A stretch of DNA of 18,305 bases from DATARH01 sp036273175 (GCA_036273175.1 DASUIE010000169.1:1-18305), one strand, 5' to 3'; counted from the stretch's first letter, positions 1 to 6,897 are shown. The notes: a model not told the origin generated them from the sequence alone. A program made the numbers and translations.

Positions 1-854
1 ACGCCGCCGCCGAGCGCGAACGCGAAAGTGCCGAGCCCGGCGTAGAGATCGAGCACCGGCCTCGCCCTGCCGATCGCGGCGGTCACCTCGGCGACGAGCG
101 CGGCTTCCGCCGCCGCGCTCGCCTGGAGGAACGCGCCGGGCGGGAACGGCACGGCGACGCTGGAGAGCTGGACCCGCACCGGCCGGCGCTCGACGACCGT
201 CATGTCGCCCCACGCGATGCGCGCGATGTCATGGCGCTCGGCGAAGGCCGCGAGCGCTTCGAGCGCCGCCAGCGAGGGCCGGGCCGCCGCCTCGATGAGC
301 ATGTCGACGCCGCTGTCGGTGTGGGTCAGCGTCACCTCAGCCGGTCCGAACCGCGCCAGTTCCCGCAACGGCGCGACCAGCGCGAACAACGCGGGGTCGA
401 GCACCGCGCATTCGTCGAGATCGACGAGGGCGTGGCTGAAGCGCTCGCGGAAGCCGGCCAGGGCCGGCGGGCGCAGCCCCAACCGCGCACGCCGCCGGCC
501 GGGGGGAACCTCGCGCAGCGGCGCGACGACGGCAGGGTCGATCCCGACTCGACGCAGCGCCCCGTGCAGCGCCGCCAGCTTGAGCGCACGATACGCGTCG
601 CCGTCGAGATGCTGGAGAGCGCACCCGCCGCAGCGGCCGAAATGCCGGCATACGGGGTCGGCGCGGCCGGGTCCTGGCGCCAGCATCTCGACGACCCGCG
701 CCTCGCGCCCCTGCCCGCGCCGCGCGCCGAGCCGCGCCCGCACCCGGTCGCCCGGGACCGCGAACGGGAGGAACACGGTCTCGCCGCGCCAATACGCGAC
801 GCCGTCGCCCTGGACGCCCAGCGCCTCCACCGACAATTCGACGATTTCGGACAT
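1..854 (-). CDS. TrmA/RlmC/RlmD-family 23S rRNA or tRNA (uracil-C5) methyltransferase, C-terminus cut by window edge
   Basis: A SAM-dependent RNA methyltransferase that places a methyl on C5 of a uridine in rRNA or tRNA. The frame is open from the ATG at 854-852 to base 1, giving 284 residues of a family that usually runs to 400-450. The N-terminus is a TRAM-like RNA-binding beta barrel (about residues 1-55, containing GDGVAYWRGE and FAVPGDRVRA). Next come the iron-sulfur cysteines in CRHFGRCGGC (C-x5-C-x2-C) and a fourth in LDECAVLDPAL. The last residues, LDLYAGLGTFAFAL, are the SAM-binding motif I. The catalytic cysteine would lie beyond the window. RlmD, RlmC and TrmA share this layout, so the exact target base is not assigned. 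No ribosome binding site precedes the ATG; a -10-like TAGAAT lies 8 nt upstream, suggesting a leaderless message. This frame was read by hand-translation of the minus strand. Confidence 0.9.
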   Translation of the reverse strand, partial: MSEIVELSVEALGVQGDGVAYWRGETVFLPFAVPGDRVRARLGARRGQGREARVVEMLAPGPGRADPVCRHFGRCGGCALQHLDGDAYRALKLAALHGALRRVGIDPAVVAPLREVPPGRRRARLGLRPPALAGFRERFSHALVDLDECAVLDPALFALVAPLRELARFGPAEVTLTHTDSGVDMLIEAAARPSLAALEALAAFAERHDIARIAWGDMTVVERRPVRVQLSSVAVPFPPGAFLQASAAAEAALVAEVTAAIGRARPVLDLYAGLGTFAFALGGG

Positions 855-862
855 ACCGGTCC

Positions 863-868
863 ATTCTA
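863..868 (-). promoter_or_regulatory. -10-like element before the RNA methyltransferase gene
   Basis: Reading the minus strand, TAGAAT matches TATAAT at five of six positions and ends 8 nt before the ATG at 854. A weak TTGTTG lies 18 nt upstream as a possible -35. The 86-bp divergent gap is noticeably AT-richer than its surroundings. With normal spacing, transcription would start within a base or two of the ATG. This is pattern-matching only. Confidence 0.4.
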
Positions 869-940
869 CCGGAGCAAAATTTTCTGCAACAAATTCCAAA
901 TCCGCTCGTCTTTTTCCAGGGCGAGGGGCGTTGGCGGATC

Positions 941-1420
941 ATGGAACGGAACAGTTGGGATACCGCGATCCGCTGCCTCGAGGTCGCCCTCCATCCGAAT
1001 ACCAGCGACGAGGAAGTGCTCGCCGCGATCAACGGCTACCGCCGCACCGCGGGCGGGGCCTCGCTCGCCGACCTCGCGCGGAAAAGCGCCCCCGCCGCCA
1101 ATCCCGGGGAGTTGCAGGCGGAATACGAGCGGCTCAATCGCGAGAACCTCGATCTGCGGCGGATGCTCCTGCGCCGCGTCGACGAGAGCGAGCAGCGCCT
1201 ATGCGACCTCAGCGAGGAATTGCTGGCCGCCCAGAGCCGGGCGAGTCTCGCCGAACAGCTTCTTGCCGAGTTGAGGGTGGCGCATGTCGAGATCACCGCC
1301 GGGCTCAGAGACGAAATCCGCGGCCTCCGCGACCGGGCGAGCACAGACCGGCCCTCGATGCGCAGCCCGTTCCGCGATGTCCTGGCCGCGGCAAGCGCGC
1401 GCAGCCCGTGGACGGCGTGA
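941..1420 (+). CDS. Hypothetical coiled-coil protein, 159 aa
   Basis: I do not recognise the family with confidence. The N-terminal 45 residues form a short helical module (DTAIRCLEVALHPNTSDEEV...), the kind of small helical segment found in several alphaproteobacterial proteins of unknown function. Residues about 55-130 are rich in Glu, Arg, Leu and Gln with heptad-like leucine spacing (LQAEYERLNRENLDLRRMLL and on to LRDEIRGLRDRA), predicting a long coiled coil and probably an oligomer. The tail from about residue 135 is Ser/Pro/Arg-rich and looks disordered. There is no signal peptide or membrane segment. A purine-rich GAGGGG stretch lies upstream of the ATG. It is divergent from the RNA methyltransferase and 24 nt before the next methyltransferase gene. 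Third-position GC is high as in its neighbours, which supports it as a real native gene. Confidence 0.75.
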   Translation: MERNSWDTAIRCLEVALHPNTSDEEVLAAINGYRRTAGGASLADLARKSAPAANPGELQAEYERLNRENLDLRRMLLRRVDESEQRLCDLSEELLAAQSRASLAEQLLAELRVAHVEITAGLRDEIRGLRDRASTDRPSMRSPFRDVLAAASARSPWTA

Positions 1421-1444
1421 GGCGGACATCCGTAGACTGCGGCG

Positions 1445-2206
1445 ATGAGTGAGATCGCGCCGCAAACCTGGGAAGCCGAACGATACGCGACCGCCGGCGG
1501 CTTCGTGCCGGTGCTCGGCCTGCCGGTCGTCGATCTGCTGGCGCCGCGGCCCGGCGAGCGCATTCTCGACCTCGGCTGCGGCGACGGCATGCTGGCGGAA
1601 AAGATCGCCGCCGCCGGCGCGACGGTTGTAGCCGTCGACGCGGCGCCCGATTTGATCGCCGCCACCCGCGCGCGCGGGCTCGACGCGCGTCTCGCCGACG
1701 GCCAGCGGCTCGGCTTCTCGCGGGAATTCGACGCGGTCTTCTCAAATGCCGCGCTCCACTGGATGAAGGACCCCGACGCGGTGATCGCCGGGGTGCGCCG
1801 CGCGCTGAAGCCGGGCGGCCGGTTCGTCGCCGAGATGGGCGGGCACAACAATGTCGCCGCCGTCGTCGTCGCCCTGACCGCGGTTCTGGCCCGCCGGGGG
1901 ATCGACGCGGCATCGCACAACCCGTGGTACTTCCCGAGCGCGGAGGCCTATCGGGCCAAGCTCGAAGCCGCGGGGTTCGCGGTCGACAGCATCGCGATCA
2001 TCCCGCGGCCGACCCATCTGACCGGCGGCATAGAATTGTGGCTCGACGCCTTTTGCGAGCCGTTTCTGGCGCCGTTGTCCGCGGACGACCGGCTGGCGGC
2101 CCGCGCGGAGACGATCGCCCTCCTCCGCCCGACCCTGGTCGCCGAGGACGGCCGCTGGATCGCCGACTACGTCCGGCTGCGGTTCCGCGCGGCGGTGCCC
2201 CGATAG
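1445..2206 (+). CDS. Class I SAM-dependent methyltransferase (Tam/UbiE-like), 253 aa
   Basis: A small-molecule methyltransferase with a complete Rossmann fold. Motif I is ILDLGCGDGMLAEKI (Asp42, Gly44, Gly46, Gly48), followed by the acidic adenosine-ribose loop VVAVDAAPDLI. Motif NAALHWMKDP is the segment typical of trans-aconitate methyltransferase and related type-11 methyltransferases, and ALKPGGRFVAEMGG is motif III. Length of about 250 residues fits the Tam-like group. The C-terminal half (PWYFPSAEAYRAKLEAAGF... and WLDAFCEPFLAPL) is the substrate cap. The substrate cannot be read from sequence. The ATG follows the coiled-coil gene by 24 nt. No Shine-Dalgarno is visible, but TAGACT at 1433-1438 could be a -10 element. 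A role beside the neighbouring RNA methyltransferase is not implied. Confidence 0.85.
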   Translation: MSEIAPQTWEAERYATAGGFVPVLGLPVVDLLAPRPGERILDLGCGDGMLAEKIAAAGATVVAVDAAPDLIAATRARGLDARLADGQRLGFSREFDAVFSNAALHWMKDPDAVIAGVRRALKPGGRFVAEMGGHNNVAAVVVALTAVLARRGIDAASHNPWYFPSAEAYRAKLEAAGFAVDSIAIIPRPTHLTGGIELWLDAFCEPFLAPLSADDRLAARAETIALLRPTLVAEDGRWIADYVRLRFRAAVPR

Positions 2207-2244
2207 GGAACCGGATCGGCGCGCTTTTGTTTGCGGATGCAAGC

Positions 2245-2253
2245 AAAGGAGGT
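2245..2253 (+). promoter_or_regulatory. Consensus Shine-Dalgarno AAAGGAGGT
   Basis: A full-length match to the anti-Shine-Dalgarno sits just upstream of the ATG at 2257. It is the strongest ribosome binding site seen in the window and fixes the start of the 80-residue protein. Confidence 0.85.
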
Positions 2254-2256
2254 CCG

Positions 2257-2499
2257 ATGGACAAGAACCGTAAAGACCAACCTCAGCGTCAGCAGAATGA
2301 AGGCGAGGGAAATCGCACTGCCGCGCGCCAATACAACGAGTCGCAGCGGCGTTTTGTCGAGAGCGGCAAGGTCGACGATAAGGCTCGCGAGGCGGAGAAG
2401 GCGCTGGAAGGCGACGAGCGGCGCGAGCTCGAAGAGGCCGAGATGGTCGGCAAGAGTCATGCCGCCAAGGAAGACCCGGAGATCAAGCGCAAGTACTAG
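2257..2499 (+). CDS. Small, highly charged hydrophilic protein, 80 aa
   Basis: Function unknown. The protein is almost entirely charged or polar, with no hydrophobic core, no Cys and no Trp. It begins with a Lys/Gln/Asn-rich head (MDKNRKDQPQRQQNEGEGN), then a conserved-looking segment NRTAARQYNESQRRFVESGK, and then an acidic helix rich in Glu, Lys and Ala. Short proteins of this pattern are common in alpha- and betaproteobacteria and are usually left as hypothetical. The composition resembles stress-induced disordered proteins (inference). The start is fixed by the Shine-Dalgarno at 2245-2253. The gene lies 50 nt after the methyltransferase stop and ends at a strong hairpin terminator, so it can be very highly expressed. 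It is too short to be picked out when longer in-frame starts inside the preceding gene are used. Confidence 0.82.
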   Translation: MDKNRKDQPQRQQNEGEGNRTAARQYNESQRRFVESGKVDDKAREAEKALEGDERRELEEAEMVGKSHAAKEDPEIKRKY

Positions 2500-2514
2500 C
2501 GCGCTCCCGTCTGC

Positions 2515-2548
2515 AAAAGGCCCGGCTCCGCAAGGCGCCGGGCCTTTT
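2515..2548. terminator. Bidirectional rho-independent terminator
   Basis: A perfect 12-bp inverted repeat, AAAAGGCCCGGC (2515-2526) and GCCGGGCCTTTT (2537-2548), encloses a 10-nt loop. The T tract on the plus strand and A tract on the other side let it work in both directions. It lies between two convergent genes, 15 nt after the 80-residue gene and 9 nt after the deacetylase stop on the minus strand. Confidence 0.92.
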
Positions 2549-2557
2549 CGCAATGCC

Positions 2558-3466
2558 CTACGCGGCGTGGTCCCTGGCCCAGCGGGCGACATCGGCATGG
2601 GTCGCGAACCACACGCCGGGCCGCGCCTGGGCCATGCGGATCAGCTCCTCGATAATCCAGATGCGCGAGCGGTAGCCGATCACATGCGGGTGCATCGTCA
2701 GCTGGAAGATGCCGCCCGCCTCGTAGGCGGCCTCGAATTCGCGGCGGAAGATGTCGAGGACGTCGGCCGGCGGCGTGTAGGGGCGCAGGGCCGAAAAGCG
2801 GTTCATCATGAAATAGACCGCGTCGTCGCGCACCCATTCGACCGGCAGCTCGACGACGCCGCACGGCTTGCCGTCGAGCAGCAGCTCGTAGCAATCCTCG
2901 TCCGACATCAGCGACGAGTCGTAGAGAAGGCCCATCTCCGCCTCGATCGCCAGCGTGTTCCAGGAAAAATCCCAGGACGGCGTGCGCAGCCCGACCGGCC
3001 GCACCCCGCTGGTCTTTTCGAGGACATCGGCGGCGCGCAGCATCAGGTCGCGCTCGGCCTCGTAGGGAAGGATCGAGTTGAGTTCGTGGATCCAGCCGTG
3101 GATGCCGATCTCGTGGCCCTCGGCGACAACGCGGCGCTGCTCGTCGGGATGCAGAAGAGCCGTCACCGCGGGGACATAGAAGCTGGCCTTCACTCCATAC
3201 TTGCCGAGCAGGTCGAGAATGCGCGGCACGCCGACCCGGGCGCCGAACTGGCCCCAGGCGAGGCGGCCGATCGATTTTCCCCCTTCGCGCAGGTCGCTGG
3301 TCTCGTGATCGCTGTCGAAAGACAGCGCCACGGCGCAGCGCGCCCCGCCCGGCCACTCGGACGGCCGCAGCGACCGCCCGGCCCGTACCCGGTCGACCAG
3401 CTTGCGCCAGTGCGCCTCCGGCCATTGCCACGGTTCAAGCGGATTTTCGGGACGCTCGGATGCCAT
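2558..3466 (-). CDS. Polysaccharide deacetylase (NodB/PuuE-like), 302 aa
   Basis: A carbohydrate-esterase-4-type metal-dependent deacetylase. Motif 1 is SFDSDHE with the general-base Asp51 and metal Asp53. Motif 2 is EIGIHGWIHE with metal ligands His123 and His127. Motif 3 is GLRTPSWDFS (Arg161, Pro163). The C-terminal motif is TMHPHVIGYR (His259, His261). The FDSDHE form and 300-residue length place it with the HpPgdA/PuuE-like branch, whose members act on cyclic imides, allantoin or peptidoglycan-like substrates; the real substrate is unknown. No signal peptide is visible, which argues for a cytoplasmic small-molecule substrate. The frame stays open backwards through the tRNA gene, but the ATG at 3466, with GGAG upstream, is the sensible start. 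It begins 29 nt after the tRNA 3' end with no terminator between, so it is probably on the tRNA transcript. Confidence 0.88.
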   Translation of the reverse strand: MASERPENPLEPWQWPEAHWRKLVDRVRAGRSLRPSEWPGGARCAVALSFDSDHETSDLREGGKSIGRLAWGQFGARVGVPRILDLLGKYGVKASFYVPAVTALLHPDEQRRVVAEGHEIGIHGWIHELNSILPYEAERDLMLRAADVLEKTSGVRPVGLRTPSWDFSWNTLAIEAEMGLLYDSSLMSDEDCYELLLDGKPCGVVELPVEWVRDDAVYFMMNRFSALRPYTPPADVLDIFRREFEAAYEAGGIFQLTMHPHVIGYRSRIWIIEELIRMAQARPGVWFATHADVARWARDHAA

Positions 3467-3495
3467 GGGGGAACTCCGGCTGAGAAGGCCGAGAA

Positions 3496-3572
3496 TGGTC
3501 GGAGCGGAGAGATTCGAACTCTCGACCCTCAGCACCCCATGCTGATGCGCTACCAGGCTGCGCTACGCTCCG
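3496..3572 (-). tRNA. tRNA-Pro (anticodon GGG)
   Basis: The minus strand folds as a complete cloverleaf. The acceptor stem is CGGAGCG/CGCTCCG, the D arm is GCGC...GCGC, and the anticodon stem is TCAGC/GCTGA with loop ATGGGGT. The anticodon is GGG (bases 3538-3536), which reads CCC and CCU. The T arm is GAGAG-TTCGAAT-CTCTC. The discriminator is A and the CCA end is encoded (3498-3496). The gene follows merR and precedes the deacetylase. Confidence 0.96.
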
Positions 3573-3599
3573 ACCGGGCTCGGCTGGCGAGGAAGGCGG

Positions 3600-3628
3600 A
3601 TCATACCGGCCCAGGGCGGGCGGCGCAA
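3600..3628 (-). promoter_or_regulatory. Predicted sigma70-type promoter for tRNA-Pro
   Basis: On the minus strand, TTGCGC (3628-3623), a 17-nt spacer and TATGAT (3605-3600, five of six matches) precede the tRNA by 27 nt. Transcription would start about 20 nt before the mature 5' end, leaving a short leader for RNase P. It lies between merR and the tRNA, so the tRNA can be made independently of the long upstream operon. Confidence 0.5.
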
Positions 3629-3634
3629 CGCGGG

Positions 3635-4126
3635 CTAGCGATCGCCGCGAAGCTGCCGGAGCAGGGCGCGCACCTCGAGGAGCTCGTGACGGGCCTCTTC
3701 GAGCGCGGCGCGGTCGAGCGCGGGGACGGTCGGCTCGATCACGCTCGGTCCCATCCGGCGCGGCGGCTTGGATACCGGCGGCGGAAGCGGTTCGAGCGGG
3801 AACAGCGTCGTCTCCTCGGGCGCCCCCTCGGCACCGCCGCCATCGCCGAGCCCGCCCTCGCGCAGCAGCTTCTGCACGCCGCGGATCGTGTAGCCGTCCT
3901 GGTACAGGCATTGCCGGATACGGCGCAGCAGCGCGATATCTTCGGGCCGGTAGTAGCGCCGCCCGCCGCCGCGCTTGAGCGGTTTCAGTTGCGGGAATTT
4001 GGATTCCCAAAACCGCAACACATGCGCGGGAAGGTCGAGGTCTTCGGCGACCTCGCCGATCGTACGGAAGGCCGAAGCCCGCTTGTTGGCTCGTCGGCCG
4101 GCTGCCGCCTCATGTAACTCGCTCAC
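3635..4126 (-). CDS. MerR-family transcriptional regulator downstream of ihfA, 163 aa
   Basis: The winged-helix MerR DNA-binding domain occupies about residues 20-90: FRTIGEVAEDLDLPAHVLRFWESKFPQ... and the wing with GGRRYYRPEDIALLRRI, followed by the second helix pair YQDGYTIRGVQKLLRE. The C-terminal half is Gly/Pro-rich and ends in a short Leu/Arg helix. It has none of the cysteine ligands of metal-sensing MerR proteins, so effector and targets are unknown. This protein is the standard companion of ihfA in alphaproteobacteria. The ATG at 4126 lies one base after the ihfA stop codon, so the two are certainly on one transcript and probably translationally coupled. Confidence 0.9.
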   Translation of the reverse strand: MSELHEAAAGRRANKRASAFRTIGEVAEDLDLPAHVLRFWESKFPQLKPLKRGGGRRYYRPEDIALLRRIRQCLYQDGYTIRGVQKLLREGGLGDGGGAEGAPEETTLFPLEPLPPPVSKPPRRMGPSVIEPTVPALDRAALEEARHELLEVRALLRQLRGDR

Positions 4127-4127
4127 C

Positions 4128-4466
4128 TCAGCGCGACGACCCCCTGGCTCGACCGCCCGCAGCCGGCTGCGCCAGCGTGTGGTTGATCTTGTCCTTCAGC
4201 GCGTGCGAGGCCCGGAACACCAGGACCCGGCGCGGACTGATGGGAACTTCCTGGCCCGTCTTCGGGTTGCGACCGACCCGTTGGCCCTTTTGCCGGACCG
4301 CAAAGCTGCCGAACGACGAAATCTTGACCATCTCGCCGCGGGCAAGTGCGCCGGAAATCTCCCCGATTACCGACTCGACCAGTTCGGCCGACTCGTTGCG
4401 TGACAAACCGACCTCTTGATAGACCGCCTCGGTGAGCTGAGCGCGTGTAACCGTCTGACCGGCCAT
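4128..4466 (-). CDS. ihfA: Integration host factor subunit alpha, 112 aa
   Basis: A DNA-bending nucleoid protein that works as a heterodimer with IhfB in recombination, replication and transcription. The protein opens with TVTRAQLTEAVYQEVGLSRNESAELVESV, the usual IHF-alpha helical dimerisation part. It continues with VKISSFGSFAVRQKGQRVGRNPKTGQEVPI, the beta-arm with the proline that intercalates in the minor groove (RNPKTG). The alpha-type sequence FRASHALKDKIN closes the core. It is about 10 residues longer than the usual 100, with a basic tail rich in Gly/Arg/Ser. A GGGGAGG ribosome binding site precedes the ATG. It lies 98 nt downstream of fabH, and this gap contains its own predicted promoter. 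Confidence 0.95.
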   Translation of the reverse strand: MAGQTVTRAQLTEAVYQEVGLSRNESAELVESVIGEISGALARGEMVKISSFGSFAVRQKGQRVGRNPKTGQEVPISPRRVLVFRASHALKDKINHTLAQPAAGGRARGSSR

Positions 4467-4492
4467 GACACCCTCCCCCTGCCTCGGGACCG

Positions 4493-4521
4493 AGGTTAGC
4501 CCGACGGTAAAACGTCGTCAA
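4493..4521 (-). promoter_or_regulatory. Predicted promoter for ihfA-merR
   Basis: On the minus strand, TTGACG (4521-4516, five of six) is followed by a 17-nt spacer and TAACCT (4498-4493). The ATG is 26 nt beyond. A 6-bp inverted repeat, CCTCGG/CCGAGG (4482-4495 on the plus strand), overlaps the -10 region and could be an operator. It would let ihfA be expressed apart from plsX-fabH. Confidence 0.45.
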
Positions 4522-4564
4522 ATTCCAAAGCGTTGTCGGCGGAAATTTAAGTGGCTTCGGATAT

Positions 4565-5536
4565 CTACCAGCGCACCAGGCTCGCGCCCCAGCTCAGCCC
4601 GCCGCCGATCGCTTCCATCAGGACAAGGTTGCCCGGCACGATACGGCCGTCGCCGACCGCCTCGCTCAGCGCCAGCGGAATCGAGGCCGCCGAGGTGTTC
4701 GCATGGCGCGCCACGGTGTTGACGACGCGACTCGCCGGCAGCCCGAGGCGGCGGCCGACCGCGTCGATGATCCGGCTGTTGGCCTGGTGCGGCACAAGCC
4801 AGTCGATATCGGCGGCGGTGAGCCCATTGGCCTCGAGCGTCTCGTCGACGACCTCGGACAGGTTTTGCACGGCGTGGCGGAACACCTCCCGCCCCTCCAT
4901 GCGCAAAAAGCCGGTCGTGCGGCTCGACGACGGGCCGCCATCGACATAGAGGATGTCGTGCTGCGACCCGTCGCTGTGCAGATGCGTCGACAGCACGCCG
5001 CGGCCGCCGGGAGCGCCGTCCGGGGCCGCGCTGAGCACCAGCGCGCCGGCGCCGTCGCCGAACAGCACGCAGGTGCCGCGATCCTCCCAGTCGAGGATGC
5101 GCGAGAAGGTCTCGGCCCCGATCACCAGCGCGGTGCGCGCCTGGCCGAGGCGGATCGCGTTGTCGGCCACCGACAGGGCGAAGATAAAGCCGGCGCAGAC
5201 CGCCTGCACGTCGAAGGCGGCGCCCCGCTTCATGGCCAGCTGCGCCTGGACTTTGGTCGCCGTCGCCGGGAAGGTCAGATCCGGGGTCGCGGTCGCCAGC
5301 ACGATCAGATCGAGGTCGCTGCCGCTCATCCCGGCCCGGTCGAGGGCGCGGCGGGCGGCGGCGACGGCGAGGTCGGAGGTGAGCTGCCCGTCGGCCGCGA
5401 TGCGCCGCTCGGCGATGCCGGTGCGCTGGCGGATCCATTCGTCGGAGGTGTCGAGCCGGGCGGCGAGCTCGTCGTTTGTCAGCACCCGGTCCGGAAGATA
5501 GGCACCGCACCCGGCGACCAGCGCGCGCAGGTTCAT
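4565..5536 (-). CDS. fabH: 3-oxoacyl-ACP synthase III (FabH), 323 aa
   Basis: Condenses acetyl-CoA (or another short acyl-CoA) with malonyl-ACP to start fatty acid synthesis in the cytoplasm. The catalytic triad is complete: Cys114 in AVCAGF, His250 in PHQANSRI and Asn280 in RHANTSAA. The N-terminal hallmark SDEWIRQRTGI and the C-terminal glycine-rich GGGLSWGA are present. Length matches the family norm of about 320. The ATG at 5536 lies 9 nt after the plsX stop codon, in the classic rpmF-plsX-fabH arrangement, so both are on one transcript. The acyl-CoA preference (straight or branched primer) cannot be told from sequence alone. Confidence 0.97.
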   Translation of the reverse strand: MNLRALVAGCGAYLPDRVLTNDELAARLDTSDEWIRQRTGIAERRIAADGQLTSDLAVAAARRALDRAGMSGSDLDLIVLATATPDLTFPATATKVQAQLAMKRGAAFDVQAVCAGFIFALSVADNAIRLGQARTALVIGAETFSRILDWEDRGTCVLFGDGAGALVLSAAPDGAPGGRGVLSTHLHSDGSQHDILYVDGGPSSSRTTGFLRMEGREVFRHAVQNLSEVVDETLEANGLTAADIDWLVPHQANSRIIDAVGRRLGLPASRVVNTVARHANTSAASIPLALSEAVGDGRIVPGNLVLMEAIGGGLSWGASLVRW

Positions 5537-5545
5537 CCCGGAACG

Positions 5546-6595
5546 CTACAGCGCGGCCGACGACGCCGGCTGAGGCTGGGCGTCGTTGAGGCGTTGCAGC
5601 TCCGCGCGGATTTTGTCGAGGAAGCCGTTGAGCTTAAGGTCGATCGCGACGCTGATCGCGTTGGCGAAGCCGAACGCGTCGGTCGAGCCGTGGCTCTTCA
5701 CCGCGATCCCGCACAGGCCGAGGAACATCGCGCCGTTGTAACGGCGCGGGTCGATCCGCGCCTGCATCTTTTTCAGCGCGCCACGCGCCAGCAGATAGCC
5801 GATCTTGGCCAGCGGCGAATAATTGAAGGCGGCGCGCAGCGCCTCCCCGAACATCTTGGCGGTGCCCTCGATGGTCTTCAGCGCGACATTGCCGGTAAAG
5901 CCGTCGGTCACGATCACGTCCACCGTGCCGGCGGCGATGTCGTCGCCCTCGACAAAGCCGTGGAAACGGATCGGCGTCAGCCCGCCGCGCAACCGGGCGG
6001 CGGCGCCGCGCACCGCGTCGTTCCCCTTCAAATCCTCGGACCCGACATTAAGGAGGCCGACCGTCGGCTCGACGAGCCCGAGCACGGTGCGGGCGAACAC
6101 GTCGCCCATCAGCGCGAACTGCACGAGGTTCTCGGCGTCGCACTCGATATTGGCGCCCAGATCGAGCATCACGGACTCGCCGCGCCGGGTCGGGAAATAA
6201 GTCGCGATCGCCGGCCGGTCGATCCCGGGCAAGGTCTTCAGCACGAACTTGGCCATTGCCATCAGCGCGCCGGTATTGCCGGCGGAAACGACGCCGTCGG
6301 CGCGGCCATCGGCAACCGCGTCGATCGCCAGCCGCATGCTCGATTGACGGCCGCCGCGCAGCGCCTGCGACGGCTTGTCATCGTCCTGTACCATTTCGCT
6401 CGTATGATGGATCGTCGCCACCCCCGCGAGCCGCGGCAGGCGCGCCAGAAGCGGCGCGATCTGGGACTCCTGGCCGAACAGCAGAAACCGCGCCTGCGGA
6501 TGCCGCTCGAGCGCGAGGTCGGCACCGTTCAATACCATCGCCGGGGCGCGGTCGCCGCCCATCGCGTCGAGGGCAATCGTGATGCTGTCGGTCAC
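5546..6595 (-). CDS. plsX: Phosphate acyltransferase PlsX, 349 aa
   Basis: Converts acyl-ACP to acyl-phosphate, the acyl donor for PlsY in phosphatidic acid synthesis; a peripheral membrane enzyme. The N-terminus ITIALDAMGGDRAPAMVLNG is the PlsX signature. Further family blocks are RLAIDAVADGRADGVVSAGNTGALMA, LDLGANIECDAENLVQFA and VTDGFTGNVALKT. Length is close to the usual 330-350. The GTG at 6595 is chosen as start because it directly precedes the conserved ITIALDAMGGD; the frame continues upstream into rpmF without an ATG that would fit. It starts 29 nt after rpmF stops and ends 9 nt before fabH starts. Its partner PlsY is in this window at 14426-15013. Confidence 0.95.
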   Translation of the reverse strand: MTDSITIALDAMGGDRAPAMVLNGADLALERHPQARFLLFGQESQIAPLLARLPRLAGVATIHHTSEMVQDDDKPSQALRGGRQSSMRLAIDAVADGRADGVVSAGNTGALMAMAKFVLKTLPGIDRPAIATYFPTRRGESVMLDLGANIECDAENLVQFALMGDVFARTVLGLVEPTVGLLNVGSEDLKGNDAVRGAAARLRGGLTPIRFHGFVEGDDIAAGTVDVIVTDGFTGNVALKTIEGTAKMFGEALRAAFNYSPLAKIGYLLARGALKKMQARIDPRRYNGAMFLGLCGIAVKSHGSTDAFGFANAISVAIDLKLNGFLDKIRAELQRLNDAQPQPASSAAL

Positions 6596-6624
6596 CGCTG
6601 GCGGGCTCCGCACCGCACCGCCGG

Positions 6625-6813
6625 TCAGGATGACTGGGCGGGCGGCGGGCTCACCTCGCGGCCATCGTAATGGCCGCAAGACGCGCACAGATGATGCGGC
6701 CGCTTGAGCTCGCCGCAATTCGGGCATTCCGCATAAGCCGATCCCGGGAGCGCGTGATGCGACCGCCGCATATTGCGGCGCGACGGCGAGACTTTTTTCT
6801 TCGGAACGGCCAT
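6625..6813 (-). CDS. rpmF: 50S ribosomal protein L32, 62 aa
   Basis: A small protein of the large ribosomal subunit. The N-terminus MAVPKKKVSPSRRNMRRSHH is the L32 signature. Four cysteines (C30, C33, C43, C46 in CPNC and CASC) form a zinc knuckle, so this is the zinc-binding form rather than the Cys-free paralogue. The acidic/polar C-terminus is usual. It is the gene upstream of plsX and downstream of yceD. A 102-nt gap separates it from yceD and contains a small hairpin (6898-6917) right after the yceD stop, so a separate or attenuated transcript is possible. Confidence 0.97.
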   Translation of the reverse strand: MAVPKKKVSPSRRNMRRSHHALPGSAYAECPNCGELKRPHHLCASCGHYDGREVSPPPAQSS

Positions 6814-6897
6814 GAGGTACTCGTGCAGAGCGGGCGGAGGAGCTGCCCTAATTAGCGAAAATCCTACCCGGCGGCAACAGCGATGGCACTGTGGCAG

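Noticed and set aside
202..1452. A 416-residue plus-strand frame over the RNA methyltransferase and coiled-coil genes
   Set aside because: Overlaps a motif-complete minus-strand gene and has the composition of a shadow frame.
3467..3535. A deacetylase start inside the tRNA gene
   Set aside because: The frame is open there, but the peptide is tRNA-derived and the ATG at 3466 matches the family N-terminus.
3496..3572. tRNA-Pro as an integration (att) site
   Set aside because: No integrase, no repeated tRNA 3' end and the flanking genes are core.
4703..6670. A 655-residue plus-strand frame opposite fabH and plsX
   Set aside because: Arg/Gly/Ala-rich antisense shadow; both minus-strand genes have complete family motifs.
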